From Verrucomicrobium spinosum DSM 4136 = JCM 18804 (GTDB lineage Bacteria; Verrucomicrobiota; Verrucomicrobiia; Verrucomicrobiales; Verrucomicrobiaceae), in the NCBI RefSeq assembly GCF_000172155.1, contig NZ_ABIZ01000001.1, positions 7,473,105 to 7,537,104 of the forward strand: 64,000 bases of DNA. The letters are read 5' to 3'. A program made the translations under genes and the position numbers. Numbering within the stretch: the first letter of the stretch is position 1; each line of letters opens with the position of its first letter. Below the pieces are notes generated by a model that saw only the letters and a program-made list of their open reading frames with translations, was not told where the DNA came from and did no database searches. This document shows positions 37,739 through 45,494 of this stretch, piece by piece.

Positions 37739-37842
37739 ACTGACGCACTGACGCACTGACGCACTGACGCACTGACGCACTGACGCACTGACGCACTGAC
37801 GCACTGACGCACTGACGCACTGACGCACTGACGCACTGACGC
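37739..37842. repeat. Perfect tandem repeat, 13 copies of an 8-bp unit
   Basis: The unit ACTGACGC is repeated 13 times without error (104 bp). Left context CCCCAACTGACGCA and right context GCGCCGCCCCC resemble 30099-30118, where the unit occurs once. The array lies 10 bp beyond the ATL gene stop. It has no spacers, so it is not CRISPR. Confidence 0.97.
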
Positions 37843-37851
37843 GCCGCCCCC

Positions 37852-38295
37852 CTAATCCCGAACCTCGCTCCAGCGAATGTTCCGCCTCACTCCCACGACA
37901 TGAAAGTGATCGTCCGAGTTCTGAATGTAACCCTGGGCATCGATGGTCATGCCTTCGCCCTCCAGGCGGCTGCGCTGCACATTGGACAATTCCGTCTCCA
38001 TGTTCTGACTGATCCGAGCGTCGGCACTGACCACCCGATGCCAGGGCAACACAGCAGACTCTTCTTCCGTCAGATGGCTCATCACTGTGGCCACGTGTCT
38101 CGCCACCACATTCATGTGCACCGCGATGCTGCCATAGGTGGTGAACTTCCCCGCCGGGATCAACGCCACCAACCGGATGACCTCCGCCCGAATCCGGGCA
38201 AACGCTGCGGACCGCGCCTTGGGCTTGGCTTTCTTCTTCGGGGGTTGGGCTTCGGTACTGGGCCTGTCTTGACGTTTTGGCATGAGCGTTGGCAA
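37852..38295 (-). CDS. Alkyltransferase-like (ATL) DNA repair protein
   Basis: The 147-residue product matches the DNA-binding domain of O6-methylguanine-DNA methyltransferase: IPAGKFTTYGSIAVHMNVVA (about 46-65), then ARHVATVMSHL. In the active-site motif the alkyl-accepting Cys is replaced by Trp (LPWHRVV, Trp85), the hallmark of ATL proteins. These bind O6-alkylguanine without repairing it and hand lesions to nucleotide excision repair. The N-terminal 30 residues are Lys/Pro-rich. Either ATG (38295 or 38283) may be used. The function follows from ATL family knowledge and the visible substitution. Confidence 0.85.
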   Translation of the reverse strand: MPTLMPKRQDRPSTEAQPPKKKAKPKARSAAFARIRAEVIRLVALIPAGKFTTYGSIAVHMNVVARHVATVMSHLTEEESAVLPWHRVVSADARISQNMETELSNVQRSRLEGEGMTIDAQGYIQNSDDHFHVVGVRRNIRWSEVRD

Positions 38296-38343
38296 GAGTC
38301 TGCCGCAATCCCATGCGCTCTGACAAGCCCTTATCCCTCTCCC

Positions 38344-38763
38344 CTACGGTACCGTCGCCGGCCCAAGCTTTTCCTTCCGGCCGGAGAGTTCCTTCCAGCG
38401 CCGATAGGTGTCCTGCTTGATCTTGTCGAACTCTGCGTTCTGCTCTGGGGTGAGGTGCTTGGCGATGTCGCTGTGCGTCACCTCGAGTTCGAGAAGAATG
38501 CTTTCAACCGCATCGGCCACGATGCCATGAAAACGCTCACCCGTTTTATCGAGAATGGGGCGGATCTCCTGCCGCTGCTCCGGAGTAAGTTTGAGCCGAC
38601 GCTGAAATTCCGCCATACGGGCGTCCCCCCATCGCTTCAGGGCAGAGCGCTCGGTCAGTGCCTTTTTCACCCCCTGGAGGGTGACTACAACACCGGAGAG
38701 CGCACCAGCTCCAAAGATGGCGGTCATGCCGAGCACGAGTTTCCAGTGGCGGAGAATCTTCAT
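38344..38763 (-). CDS. Membrane-anchored Spy/CpxP-like protein
   Basis: The 139-residue product has an N-terminal transmembrane helix (LVLGMTAIFGAGALSGVVV) and a helical periplasmic domain with two LTPEQ motifs (LKLTPEQRQEIRPIL and HLTPEQNAEFDKI), typical of Spy/CpxP/ZraP-like chaperone or metal-sensing proteins. It is the third gene of a sigma factor operon and is 15 bp after the small membrane protein gene. It may sense or protect against envelope stress, which is inference from family and context. Confidence 0.75.
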   Translation of the reverse strand: MKILRHWKLVLGMTAIFGAGALSGVVVTLQGVKKALTERSALKRWGDARMAEFQRRLKLTPEQRQEIRPILDKTGERFHGIVADAVESILLELEVTHSDIAKHLTPEQNAEFDKIKQDTYRRWKELSGRKEKLGPATVP

Positions 38764-38778
38764 GAAGGGAAGGACGTA

Positions 38779-39087
38779 TTAAGGAGCGGCAAACGTGTTC
38801 ATGAAAGTACCCGCCAAGGCCGTGTCGCCGCTCCAAAGACCGAGAAGGAGGTCATAGTTCAAGGCCACGGCAGCGAAGGTAATGGCCATGGCGATGGCGG
38901 CCCCACGCCAGGCAAAGGTTTCCCGAGTGCGCCAGATGCCTGCCTCAATTTCCGCCATGCCAGCCTGCCAGCCCGCCACCACGCGGGTGGTGAAGCCATA
39001 CGGCAGGGTCTCGTCCTCTGCCGGGGCCTGGGCCGCATGGCGGGCCAGGCGTGACCAGGGCGATGAGTTGCGAGGGGATTCGTTCAT
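38779..39087 (-). CDS. Small membrane protein in ECF sigma operon, possible anti-sigma factor
   Basis: The 102-residue product has a polar N-terminal half of about 60 residues and one transmembrane helix (AAIAMAITFAAVALNYDLLL), a plan shared by minimal anti-sigma factors. It lacks an obvious zinc-binding anti-sigma motif. It lies 59 bp after the sigma factor gene and 15 bp before the Spy-like gene, so gene order supports regulation of the sigma factor. Sequence alone does not prove it. Confidence 0.6.
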   Translation of the reverse strand: MNESPRNSSPWSRLARHAAQAPAEDETLPYGFTTRVVAGWQAGMAEIEAGIWRTRETFAWRGAAIAMAITFAAVALNYDLLLGLWSGDTALAGTFMNTFAAP

Positions 39088-39146
39088 AAGGTCTCTGTGT
39101 CTCTATTCTATATGGCGAAAATCAAACCGAAGTTCCGCAGGAGTCG

Positions 39147-39791
39147 TCAGATCCCCGCCTTCTGTTGCCGATTTGGGGGGGTGGCTTCAAGTGCTTCCAT
39201 GGCTTTGCGCAGCTTCCGGCGGGCGCGAAAGGCCCGGACCTTCACCAGCGTGGCGCTCCATCCTGTGGCTGCCTGCACCTCCGCGACCGACCTCCCTTCC
39301 ATGTCCATCATGGTGAGCACCAGCCGGTCCGCCGGCTTCAGAGTTTCCAGGAGTTTGTGTGCCAGCTCCCGGGCGCTGACCGCATCGCCAGAGCTGGTCT
39401 GGGAGTGGTCCTGCAGCACCTGGTCCAGCACCTCCACCTCCCGCTCGCTGAGATCTGCCCAACGCAGTTCGGGCCTGCGCTTCTGATGGCGCAACGCATC
39501 CAGGCATGTGGTGACCGCCACGCGGGAGACCCAGTGCTCAAAAGGCATGGGGCCCCGCCACTGATCGATACGGGCAAAAACTTTCATGAACACCTCCTGT
39601 GTGAGATCCTCCTCAGCGACGCGACGCGGCAGATGCCCACGCACAATACGAACCACTGCGGGATAAAGCAGCTCCACCATGGTGCGGGCCGCTGCCTCGT
39701 CTCGATCATCCCGCACCCGTGCCACCAATGGGGCAAAATCGGGTGGAGTGTCACGAGCGGCAGGCATGGATGAACATGGGGCACGACCCAT
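39147..39791 (-). CDS. ECF-type sigma-70 family RNA polymerase sigma factor
   Basis: The 214-residue product shows region 2 (DLTQEVFMKVFARIDQWRGP, then FEHWVSRVAVTTCLDALRHQ) and region 4 (LKPADRLVLTMMDMEGRSVA, then LVKVRAFRARRKLRKAM). There is no region 1.1 or 3 of length, as expected of extracytoplasmic-function sigma factors. It directs RNA polymerase to its own regulon, probably including this operon. An alternative start at the second Met is at 39767. It is transcribed with the membrane protein and the Spy-like gene. Confidence 0.9.
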   Translation of the reverse strand: MGRAPCSSMPAARDTPPDFAPLVARVRDDRDEAAARTMVELLYPAVVRIVRGHLPRRVAEEDLTQEVFMKVFARIDQWRGPMPFEHWVSRVAVTTCLDALRHQKRRPELRWADLSEREVEVLDQVLQDHSQTSSGDAVSARELAHKLLETLKPADRLVLTMMDMEGRSVAEVQAATGWSATLVKVRAFRARRKLRKAMEALEATPPNRQQKAGI

Positions 39792-39953
39792 GAGACGCCA
39801 CCGTCAGGTCGCCGGTTACGTTTCTTTGCGCGAACTCGCAGGACCCTGCCATCAAGAATCTCGCCACCCCAGCCAGGGCGATTGCCTCACCCCAGCCTTT
39901 CTTCGCTGCCACCCACCTTCCCACACCCAAAAAAAGATTGGGCTGGGGAGAGC

Positions 39954-40196
39954 CTACTCCATTTCACGGGCGACCTGCAGCGTGCGCTGCAAGGCATCCA
40001 GAAACTCCTCGGCGTTCTCCATGGGCAGCATGATGGTGTCGCGACGCCCTCGGACGTCCTCGGTGATCTTGATGAACCGACCCCGGTCGTTCTCCTTCAG
40101 GTCCAGGAAAAAGATTTTCCTTTCGCCGACGATTTTTTCACTGTGCAGCGGCGGAGCTCCGCGCTGCGGTTCTTCACCATAACCATACATGCTCAT
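39954..40196 (-). CDS. DUF3276 / PUR-alpha-like nucleic acid-binding protein
   Basis: The 80-residue product contains the PUR-repeat-like core RKIFFLDLKENDRGRFIKIT, then RGRRDTIMLPMENAEEFLDAL. This matches the small DUF3276/PUR family of single-stranded nucleic-acid-binding proteins found in Bacteroidetes and related phyla. Length is normal. It is a single gene between the trpS gene and the sigma operon. Function in bacteria is not well known. Confidence 0.85.
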   Translation of the reverse strand: MSMYGYGEEPQRGAPPLHSEKIVGERKIFFLDLKENDRGRFIKITEDVRGRRDTIMLPMENAEEFLDALQRTLQVAREME

Positions 40197-40313
40197 GCCT
40201 GTCCTCCATAACTGCGAAATTCTTTCGTAATCAAAGAATTCGCTTATTTCGGCGAGTCTAGTGGCGTGCTCCCCAGTTTGTCCAATAAATTCGCAGAGGC
40301 GCGTCGCAAGGTC

Positions 40314-41279
40314 TCAGCCCAGTCCTACGGCATGGCGTACGCGGTCCAGAGTACGGCGGGCAACGACGCGCGCCTTCGCGGCACCGGCCTGCAACACATC
40401 ATCCACATAGCCCGCCTGGGCCACGATCTGCGCCCGACGATCACGAGCCTCGGCAAAGAAGTCCCAGATCTTCTGGAATAACTGCTTTTTGTAGTCGCCA
40501 TAGCCACGGCCGCCTTTCTTGAAGTCCGCCACCAGTGCATCGTATTCCTCACTCGTGGCGACCAGCTTGTAGAGCTTGAGGATGGAGCTGTCGTCCGTGG
40601 GCTTGGGGGCCTCCACCGGCGTGGCATCAGTGATGATGCGCTTCACCTTCGTCAAGAGCGCCTTCTCCTCTTCGAAAAGGCCGATGGTGTTGTTGTAGCT
40701 CTTGCTCATCTTCCGCCCATCCAGACCAGCCACCACCGCGGTGTCTTCCCGGATCAACGCCTCGGGCACTTTCAGCGTCCCTTCACCGTAGGCGAGATTG
40801 ATCTTGGTGGCGATGTCGCGGGTCACCTCCAGATGTTGCTTTTGATCCTTGCCCACGGGCACACGATCACTGTCATAGATGAGGATGTCCGCTGCCATCA
40901 GCACCGGGTAGGCAAAAAGGCCGTGATTCGGCGTAAACCCATTTGCCACCTTGTCTTTGTAGCTGTGACAGTTCTCCAGCATGGGCATGGGCGTCACGGT
41001 GCTGAGGATCCACGCCAGTTCGGTGTGCTCTGGCATGTCACTCTGGCGGAAGAAGACCGCTTTTTCAGGATCCAAACCACAGGCCAGGAAGTCGACGGCG
41101 AGGTTGCGCACGTTCTCTCGCAGCACCTTCGCGTCCTGAATGCTGGTGAGGGAATGATAGTTGGCGATGAAGTAATAGGCCTCCCCTTCGTGCTGCAGTT
41201 GCAACGAGGGCTGCATCATGCCGAAGTAGTTGCCGAGGTGGAGCCGCCCGGTGGGCTGGAGGCCGGAGAGGATACGCAT
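40314..41279 (-). CDS. trpS: Tryptophanyl-tRNA synthetase
   Basis: The 321-residue product charges tRNA-Trp with tryptophan. The class I signature is visible: HLGN at 14-17 within GLQPTGRLHLGNYFG, and KMSKS near 190 within LDGRKMSKSYNN. Other family segments are SDMPEHTELAWILSTVTPM and FAYPVLMAADILIYDSDRVP, then VGKDQKQHLEVTRDIA. Length fits the bacterial enzyme. The 273 bp upstream separates it from the divergent lipoprotein gene. Confidence 0.96.
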   Translation of the reverse strand: MRILSGLQPTGRLHLGNYFGMMQPSLQLQHEGEAYYFIANYHSLTSIQDAKVLRENVRNLAVDFLACGLDPEKAVFFRQSDMPEHTELAWILSTVTPMPMLENCHSYKDKVANGFTPNHGLFAYPVLMAADILIYDSDRVPVGKDQKQHLEVTRDIATKINLAYGEGTLKVPEALIREDTAVVAGLDGRKMSKSYNNTIGLFEEEKALLTKVKRIITDATPVEAPKPTDDSSILKLYKLVATSEEYDALVADFKKGGRGYGDYKKQLFQKIWDFFAEARDRRAQIVAQAGYVDDVLQAGAAKARVVARRTLDRVRHAVGLG

Positions 41280-41552
41280 GGGATGGCGAAAGTGCTTGCG
41301 GACGGGGCAAAGTCAACCTACGGAAAACCCTGTAATGATGATCGCCCGCCAGTTCTGTGGCCGCACCATTTCTCCGGGGTCTTGCACTCCCCCGTGATAC
41401 GGTGACATTGCCCATTCTGCTTGCAGCCCCGACTACGATCAGGCGCTGCCGTGGGTCTGTCTGCTGGTCATACGACCTTTTTACCACGCTGAGCGCTCTC
41501 GACGCCGATTCCCAGGCGAGACCGCCCCCAATACATTGCCCCTCTTTTTAAA

Positions 41553-43760
41553 GTGCTTTTTATCCCCCGCTCTCTCCCACTCCGCCGCCATGTCCTCGCG
41601 GCCTGCGCCCTGCCCGTCATCCTGCTCGCTTCCTGCAAAGACGAGGACAAAGGCAGCAAAGACAAACCGGGCCAGATCAAGCTCAAGGTGCTAGATGGCC
41701 CTAAAGATGACCTGTCCAAGCAGGTGGAGGCCTTCACCGGCAATCACACCCGCGTCGTCTGGACCCAGGCCCGAAAGAAAGGGGCCTCAGACACCTTCGC
41801 CGTCTCTGAGGATCTCGTCCTCGTAGGCATTGACACTCGCAACGGTCTGGGCATCCGGGAGATTCTGGAGAAGCCGGGAAACTACTCCCGCCCACTCATC
41901 AGTACGGATGGGAACACCATTCTCTTCACAGACAAAAATACCGTGCGCAAGGGCGGGAAGAAGCACTACAAGCCCTACATCTACAAGACGGACTGGCGTG
42001 GCACCAAGCCCGTGCGAGTGCTGGATGGCTATGCCACCCAATGCTGGCGGGATCCTAAAACAGGGACCGAATGGGTGTATGCAGTGCGGAATCTCCGCGC
42101 CACCAAAGGCCTGTCTCTAGAGGCCCAACGACTGGTGCGCTTCCAGCTTGAGGATCCCACCAAGGAAGAGCTCATCTACGACGACAGCTACATCACACCA
42201 GACAACATTCAGTTCTCCCGCGATGGCACCCGGGCCAGCGCCCTCTTCCCCTGGCCAAACGCCGGCATCCTGGTGCAGAAGAACGGTCAGTGGCAGGCCA
42301 AGAAGCTCCTCAATGGGTGCTGGACGGCTTATGCTCCGGACAACAGCGGCCTGAGCTGGGTCTTCGATGGCGAGCACAAGAGCGTGACCATGTACGCCGA
42401 TGACGGTGCCAAGGCATGGTCTCTGAAGTTCAACGACGCTCCAGGGGTGAAAGGTCGGGAAATGTACCACCCGCGCTGGACGAACCATGCCCGCTTCATC
42501 ACGCTCACTGGCCCTTATTCTAAAGAGAAAAACTCCTCGGGGAACGTCATCAACAAAGGTGGCGGCACCGCAGAGATCTATCTGGGGAAACTTTCCCCGG
42601 GGGCGGACAAAGTGGAGTCGTGGCTCCGCGTGACTCAAGACAAGCAGGGAGATGCGTACCCTGATGTATGGATCGCCGGCGCACGAGAAGCCACCCTGGC
42701 GGGACACCATATCGGCAGCAGTACCCGCTCCGCTGCTGCTGTCGGCAACTGGCCGGCGGACAACAGCGGATTGCTCCTGGTCTGGAGGGACCGCGAAGCA
42801 CTCAACACCTTCCGCGACCGTTCGGGCCAGAAGCTGGAGGCCCGGCTCGACAGCCAGGGAGCCGCCCGTTTCGGCCGCTGCAATGAGATGCTGTTGGATG
42901 GTGGCAGTTTTATCATGGAGGAGGAGTCCGCAGCACCGGTCATCACGCACTTCCGAGATCGCGTCCCGGCCAGTTTCGAAGCAATCGTTTTACCATCTGC
43001 TTTTGAGGCGACTACCGATACCAGTACGAGTGAGCGCTCCGCAGACCAAGGCGCTCAGATATTCCGCGCGCCCGGGATGAATCTCCATTTGCGCAATGGA
43101 CAGCTCACGGTGTCCAAGGGCGCTGGTGAGGCGTGGACATCCGCCCAACCCCTGCCCACCAAGCCCTTTCACCTGATGGTGGCACGCTCCGAGGCTGGCT
43201 TCACGCTGTATGTCGATGGCCAAACCGTCGAGCTCCAGTCATCTCCCGCCGAGGCCGCTCCCGTGCCTGGTGATTCCATCACTTTTGGCGGCGGATGGCA
43301 GGGCGGTCTTTTGCAAGTGGCCCTGCACGACCATGCTCTGCCCGCAGATCAGGCCGCCGCGCATGCGGCCAGTGCCCAAGTCCGCATCAACAGCCTGCCC
43401 CCCACCCCGCCGCGCTTGCGAGTGAAAGCCCGCTTGGTGGAGACCTCCGCCATGCCCACCGCGGAGGGCATTGAGCCCTACACCAGCGCCCTCGTCGCCT
43501 ACGTGTATGAAGTGCAGGAGGTACTCGCAGGCGACTTCCCTGCCACGGAGAAACGGCTGCTCGTGAAACACTGGGGCATGCTGGGTCGTGAACCGGTGCA
43601 GGGCTTCCCTCGCACCGAAGGCCAGACCTATGAACTCGTGGTGGAGCGGCAGTCCGCCCACAGTCACCTGAATGGTGAGCGAGTGATGGACGACACGACC
43701 GCTTTCGACCTTGAGTCGTGGTTCGACGTGTCCTCACCCCGAGTCACTGCTGCCAAATAG
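41553..43760 (+). CDS. Lipoprotein with beta-propeller-like and LamG-like domains
   Basis: The 735-residue product starts with GTG at 41553 in a frame that gives a good lipoprotein signal: LPLRRHVLAACALPVILLASC, with lipobox LLASC ending at about Cys28, and polar residues after it. The middle (about 70-430) has TolB-like propeller elements (PLISTDGNTILFTDKN, NIQFSRDGTRASALFPW, TAYAPDNSGLSWVFDGEHKS). The region at about 470-610 resembles a LamG/concanavalin fold (FHLMVARSEAGFTLYVDGQT). It ends in a domain with tyrosine-rich beta-strands. It precedes the AlgX-like gene by 88 bp, so the two may be co-transcribed. Export to the membrane is supported, but the exact role is unknown. Confidence 0.8.
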   Translation: MLFIPRSLPLRRHVLAACALPVILLASCKDEDKGSKDKPGQIKLKVLDGPKDDLSKQVEAFTGNHTRVVWTQARKKGASDTFAVSEDLVLVGIDTRNGLGIREILEKPGNYSRPLISTDGNTILFTDKNTVRKGGKKHYKPYIYKTDWRGTKPVRVLDGYATQCWRDPKTGTEWVYAVRNLRATKGLSLEAQRLVRFQLEDPTKEELIYDDSYITPDNIQFSRDGTRASALFPWPNAGILVQKNGQWQAKKLLNGCWTAYAPDNSGLSWVFDGEHKSVTMYADDGAKAWSLKFNDAPGVKGREMYHPRWTNHARFITLTGPYSKEKNSSGNVINKGGGTAEIYLGKLSPGADKVESWLRVTQDKQGDAYPDVWIAGAREATLAGHHIGSSTRSAAAVGNWPADNSGLLLVWRDREALNTFRDRSGQKLEARLDSQGAARFGRCNEMLLDGGSFIMEEESAAPVITHFRDRVPASFEAIVLPSAFEATTDTSTSERSADQGAQIFRAPGMNLHLRNGQLTVSKGAGEAWTSAQPLPTKPFHLMVARSEAGFTLYVDGQTVELQSSPAEAAPVPGDSITFGGGWQGGLLQVALHDHALPADQAAAHAASAQVRINSLPPTPPRLRVKARLVETSAMPTAEGIEPYTSALVAYVYEVQEVLAGDFPATEKRLLVKHWGMLGREPVQGFPRTEGQTYELVVERQSAHSHLNGERVMDDTTAFDLESWFDVSSPRVTAAK

Positions 43761-43848
43761 GGGCACCCCCGCTTATCTTCACTCGAAAGATGAAGACACG
43801 TTCATTTTTCCCGTTAATTCATCTCCTGCTCTTTTGTGTAATCGCTGC

Positions 43849-44892
43849 ATGAAACTCCGCCTCCCCTCCTCCACGCTTGCCCTCCTCTGCGCCGCCATGC
43901 TCGCTCCCGGCGGCACCCAGGCTGACGATTTCACCTCCGTCGTGAAAGGCGCACTCGCCGCCTCAGCCGCCACTGATCTCTCCGTTCCTGGCAAGGGAGA
44001 TAGCAATTGGTTCTTCCTGCGCCGTGAACTGGAGCACTTGCAGAACGGCGACCTGGCTGCTGCCGACCTCTCCAAAGCCAACAAGGAAGGCACGGACCCG
44101 GTGCCCGTCATTGCCAAGTACGCCAAGGAACTGAAGGCTCTCGGCGTGGAACTTCTGGTGGTACCAGTGCCCGCCAAGGCCTCGATCTATCCTGAGAAGC
44201 TCGACGCAAAGGTGGAGGCATCCAGCGTACCCGCCCTGGCCCCTTTCCTTGCCAAGCTGAAGGCAGAAGGAGTGGAGGCCCTCGATCTGGAAGCGGAGTT
44301 CAAGAAAGTCCGGACCGCAGAGCCTGCCAACCAGCTCTATTGCGCCACGGATTCGCACTGGTCTCCTGCGGCCTGCCGGTTGGTGGCCCACCTCGTGGCA
44401 GCCAAATATAAAACCCTCCCGGAAGTGACCGCCGCGAGGCTGGCTGGCCTCACCACCCTGCCTGCTGAAACCCGAGAGTATCACGGCGATCTCCTGACAG
44501 ATGCCCAGAAGGGATCCGTCGCGAAAGAAAAACTGCCCATCTCCCGCGCTGGCCTGGGCGCAGGTAGCAGCGTGACCACCGTGGAAAGCAGCCCCGCCAG
44601 CCCCATCGTGGTGCTGGGCGACAGCCATCTCCAGGTCTTCCGTAAAGGCGGCAACATGCTGGACTCCCAGGGCGGTTTCGTGGATCACCTCCAAGTCGCC
44701 CTTGGCACTCCCGTGCAGGAATTCACCATGCAGGCCGGAGGTGCCGATGGCCCGCGCGTGGAAATCGCCCGCACCTCCGCCAAGAACCCTGACTTCTGGT
44801 CCAAGAAGAAAGTCGCCATCTGGGTCTTCACCGCCCGTGAGTTCACCCAGGGCAAGTGGCGTGAGATCCCGGCACAGGTGAAGAAGAAGTGA
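43849..44892 (+). CDS. AlgX/AlgJ-like SGNH-type polysaccharide O-acetyltransferase
   Basis: The 347-residue product has a signal peptide (LALLCAAMLAPGGTQAD). The SGNH-like motifs of AlgX/AlgJ are visible: CATDSHWSPAA, whose Asp and His are the expected catalytic pair, and VVLGDSHLQVF, which carries the catalytic Ser. FFLRRELEHL near the N-terminus also matches the family. Such enzymes move acetyl groups onto exported polysaccharide in the periplasm. They usually work with an MBOAT acyl carrier (AlgI-like), and none is encoded in this window. The start at 43849 was chosen because it opens the signal peptide; an in-frame extension to 43711 overlaps the previous gene. Confidence 0.82.
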   Translation: MKLRLPSSTLALLCAAMLAPGGTQADDFTSVVKGALAASAATDLSVPGKGDSNWFFLRRELEHLQNGDLAAADLSKANKEGTDPVPVIAKYAKELKALGVELLVVPVPAKASIYPEKLDAKVEASSVPALAPFLAKLKAEGVEALDLEAEFKKVRTAEPANQLYCATDSHWSPAACRLVAHLVAAKYKTLPEVTAARLAGLTTLPAETREYHGDLLTDAQKGSVAKEKLPISRAGLGAGSSVTTVESSPASPIVVLGDSHLQVFRKGGNMLDSQGGFVDHLQVALGTPVQEFTMQAGGADGPRVEIARTSAKNPDFWSKKKVAIWVFTAREFTQGKWREIPAQVKKK

Positions 44893-44910
44893 GCAGAGGG
44901 AAAAGTTCTA

Positions 44911-44952
44911 AAAGCGGTGAGAGTGGCCTGTGAGGCTGCTTCACCGCTTTTT
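44911..44952. terminator. Bidirectional terminator between AlgX-like gene and small membrane protein gene
   Basis: A 10-bp perfect stem AAAGCGGTGA / TCACCGCTTT (44911-44920, 44941-44950) has T-runs on both sides when read in either direction. It lies between convergent genes. Confidence 0.85.
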
Positions 44953-44970
44953 CTTTGCCCCCACGAGGAA

Positions 44971-45288
44971 TTACCCTGGGGAAGACAGCGCAGCCAGGAC
45001 TTCGTTGGTGATGTTCTTCCCACCGCTGAAGTTGGTGATGAGGCTGCCGATGGAATAGATGGGCCCCCAAGGGATGCCCCACCAGCCAAAGAGAAATGTC
45101 AGCCCGGAGAAGGCGAGCCCTTTGACCACGGCACTCTCCCCTCCTTTGAGGAAATAGATGTCACTGGACCTTTTGAAGGTCATGATCAGCACGGAGAAGG
45201 TGTATTCGTAGATGACAAACCGACCGCCACGGTCGAGTTCATGTCCCAGCTCCTGGCCTGTCATGGAATCAATTCCGATGATTTTCAT
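44971..45288 (-). CDS. Small membrane protein, conserved hypothetical
   Basis: The 105-residue product has a polar N-terminus (GQELGHELDRGGRFVIYEYT), a likely helical TM stretch at about 55-75 (GLAFSGLTFLFGWWGIPWG) and a C-terminal hydrophobic section. The pattern recalls a widespread small membrane family, but I cannot name it. It is convergent with the AlgX-like gene. No function can be assigned. Confidence 0.7.
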   Translation of the reverse strand: MKIIGIDSMTGQELGHELDRGGRFVIYEYTFSVLIMTFKRSSDIYFLKGGESAVVKGLAFSGLTFLFGWWGIPWGPIYSIGSLITNFSGGKNITNEVLAALSSPG

Positions 45289-45494
45289 GCCGGTTATTTA
45301 CGGGAAAACAATCACCCAAAACAAGTGGATTTACGATCGCCTGCAAAAACTACGGGCGAGCAATCAAATTCCCAGCTTAGGAATGTAAAATGCTTGGCCA
45401 GAAATTTCCCGCCCGCAGCAAACTGCGTTGCAGGCGGCACTTGCCCCTCTGTCCGCCTTTGCTAAGTTTTTATTCTCTTTAACCTCAGATTGCC

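Noticed and set aside
37739-37842. A possible CRISPR array
   Set aside because: The 8-bp units are contiguous with no spacers, far shorter than CRISPR repeats, and no cas genes are nearby.
37556-38326. Minus-strand frame with repeating Ser-Val-Arg-Gln-Cys residues
   Set aside because: It is only the translation of the 8-bp tandem array joined to an out-of-frame part of the ATL gene.
45289-45494. A tRNA or riboswitch upstream of aconitase
   Set aside because: I could not fold a cloverleaf or match a known aptamer; it appears to be an ordinary leader.
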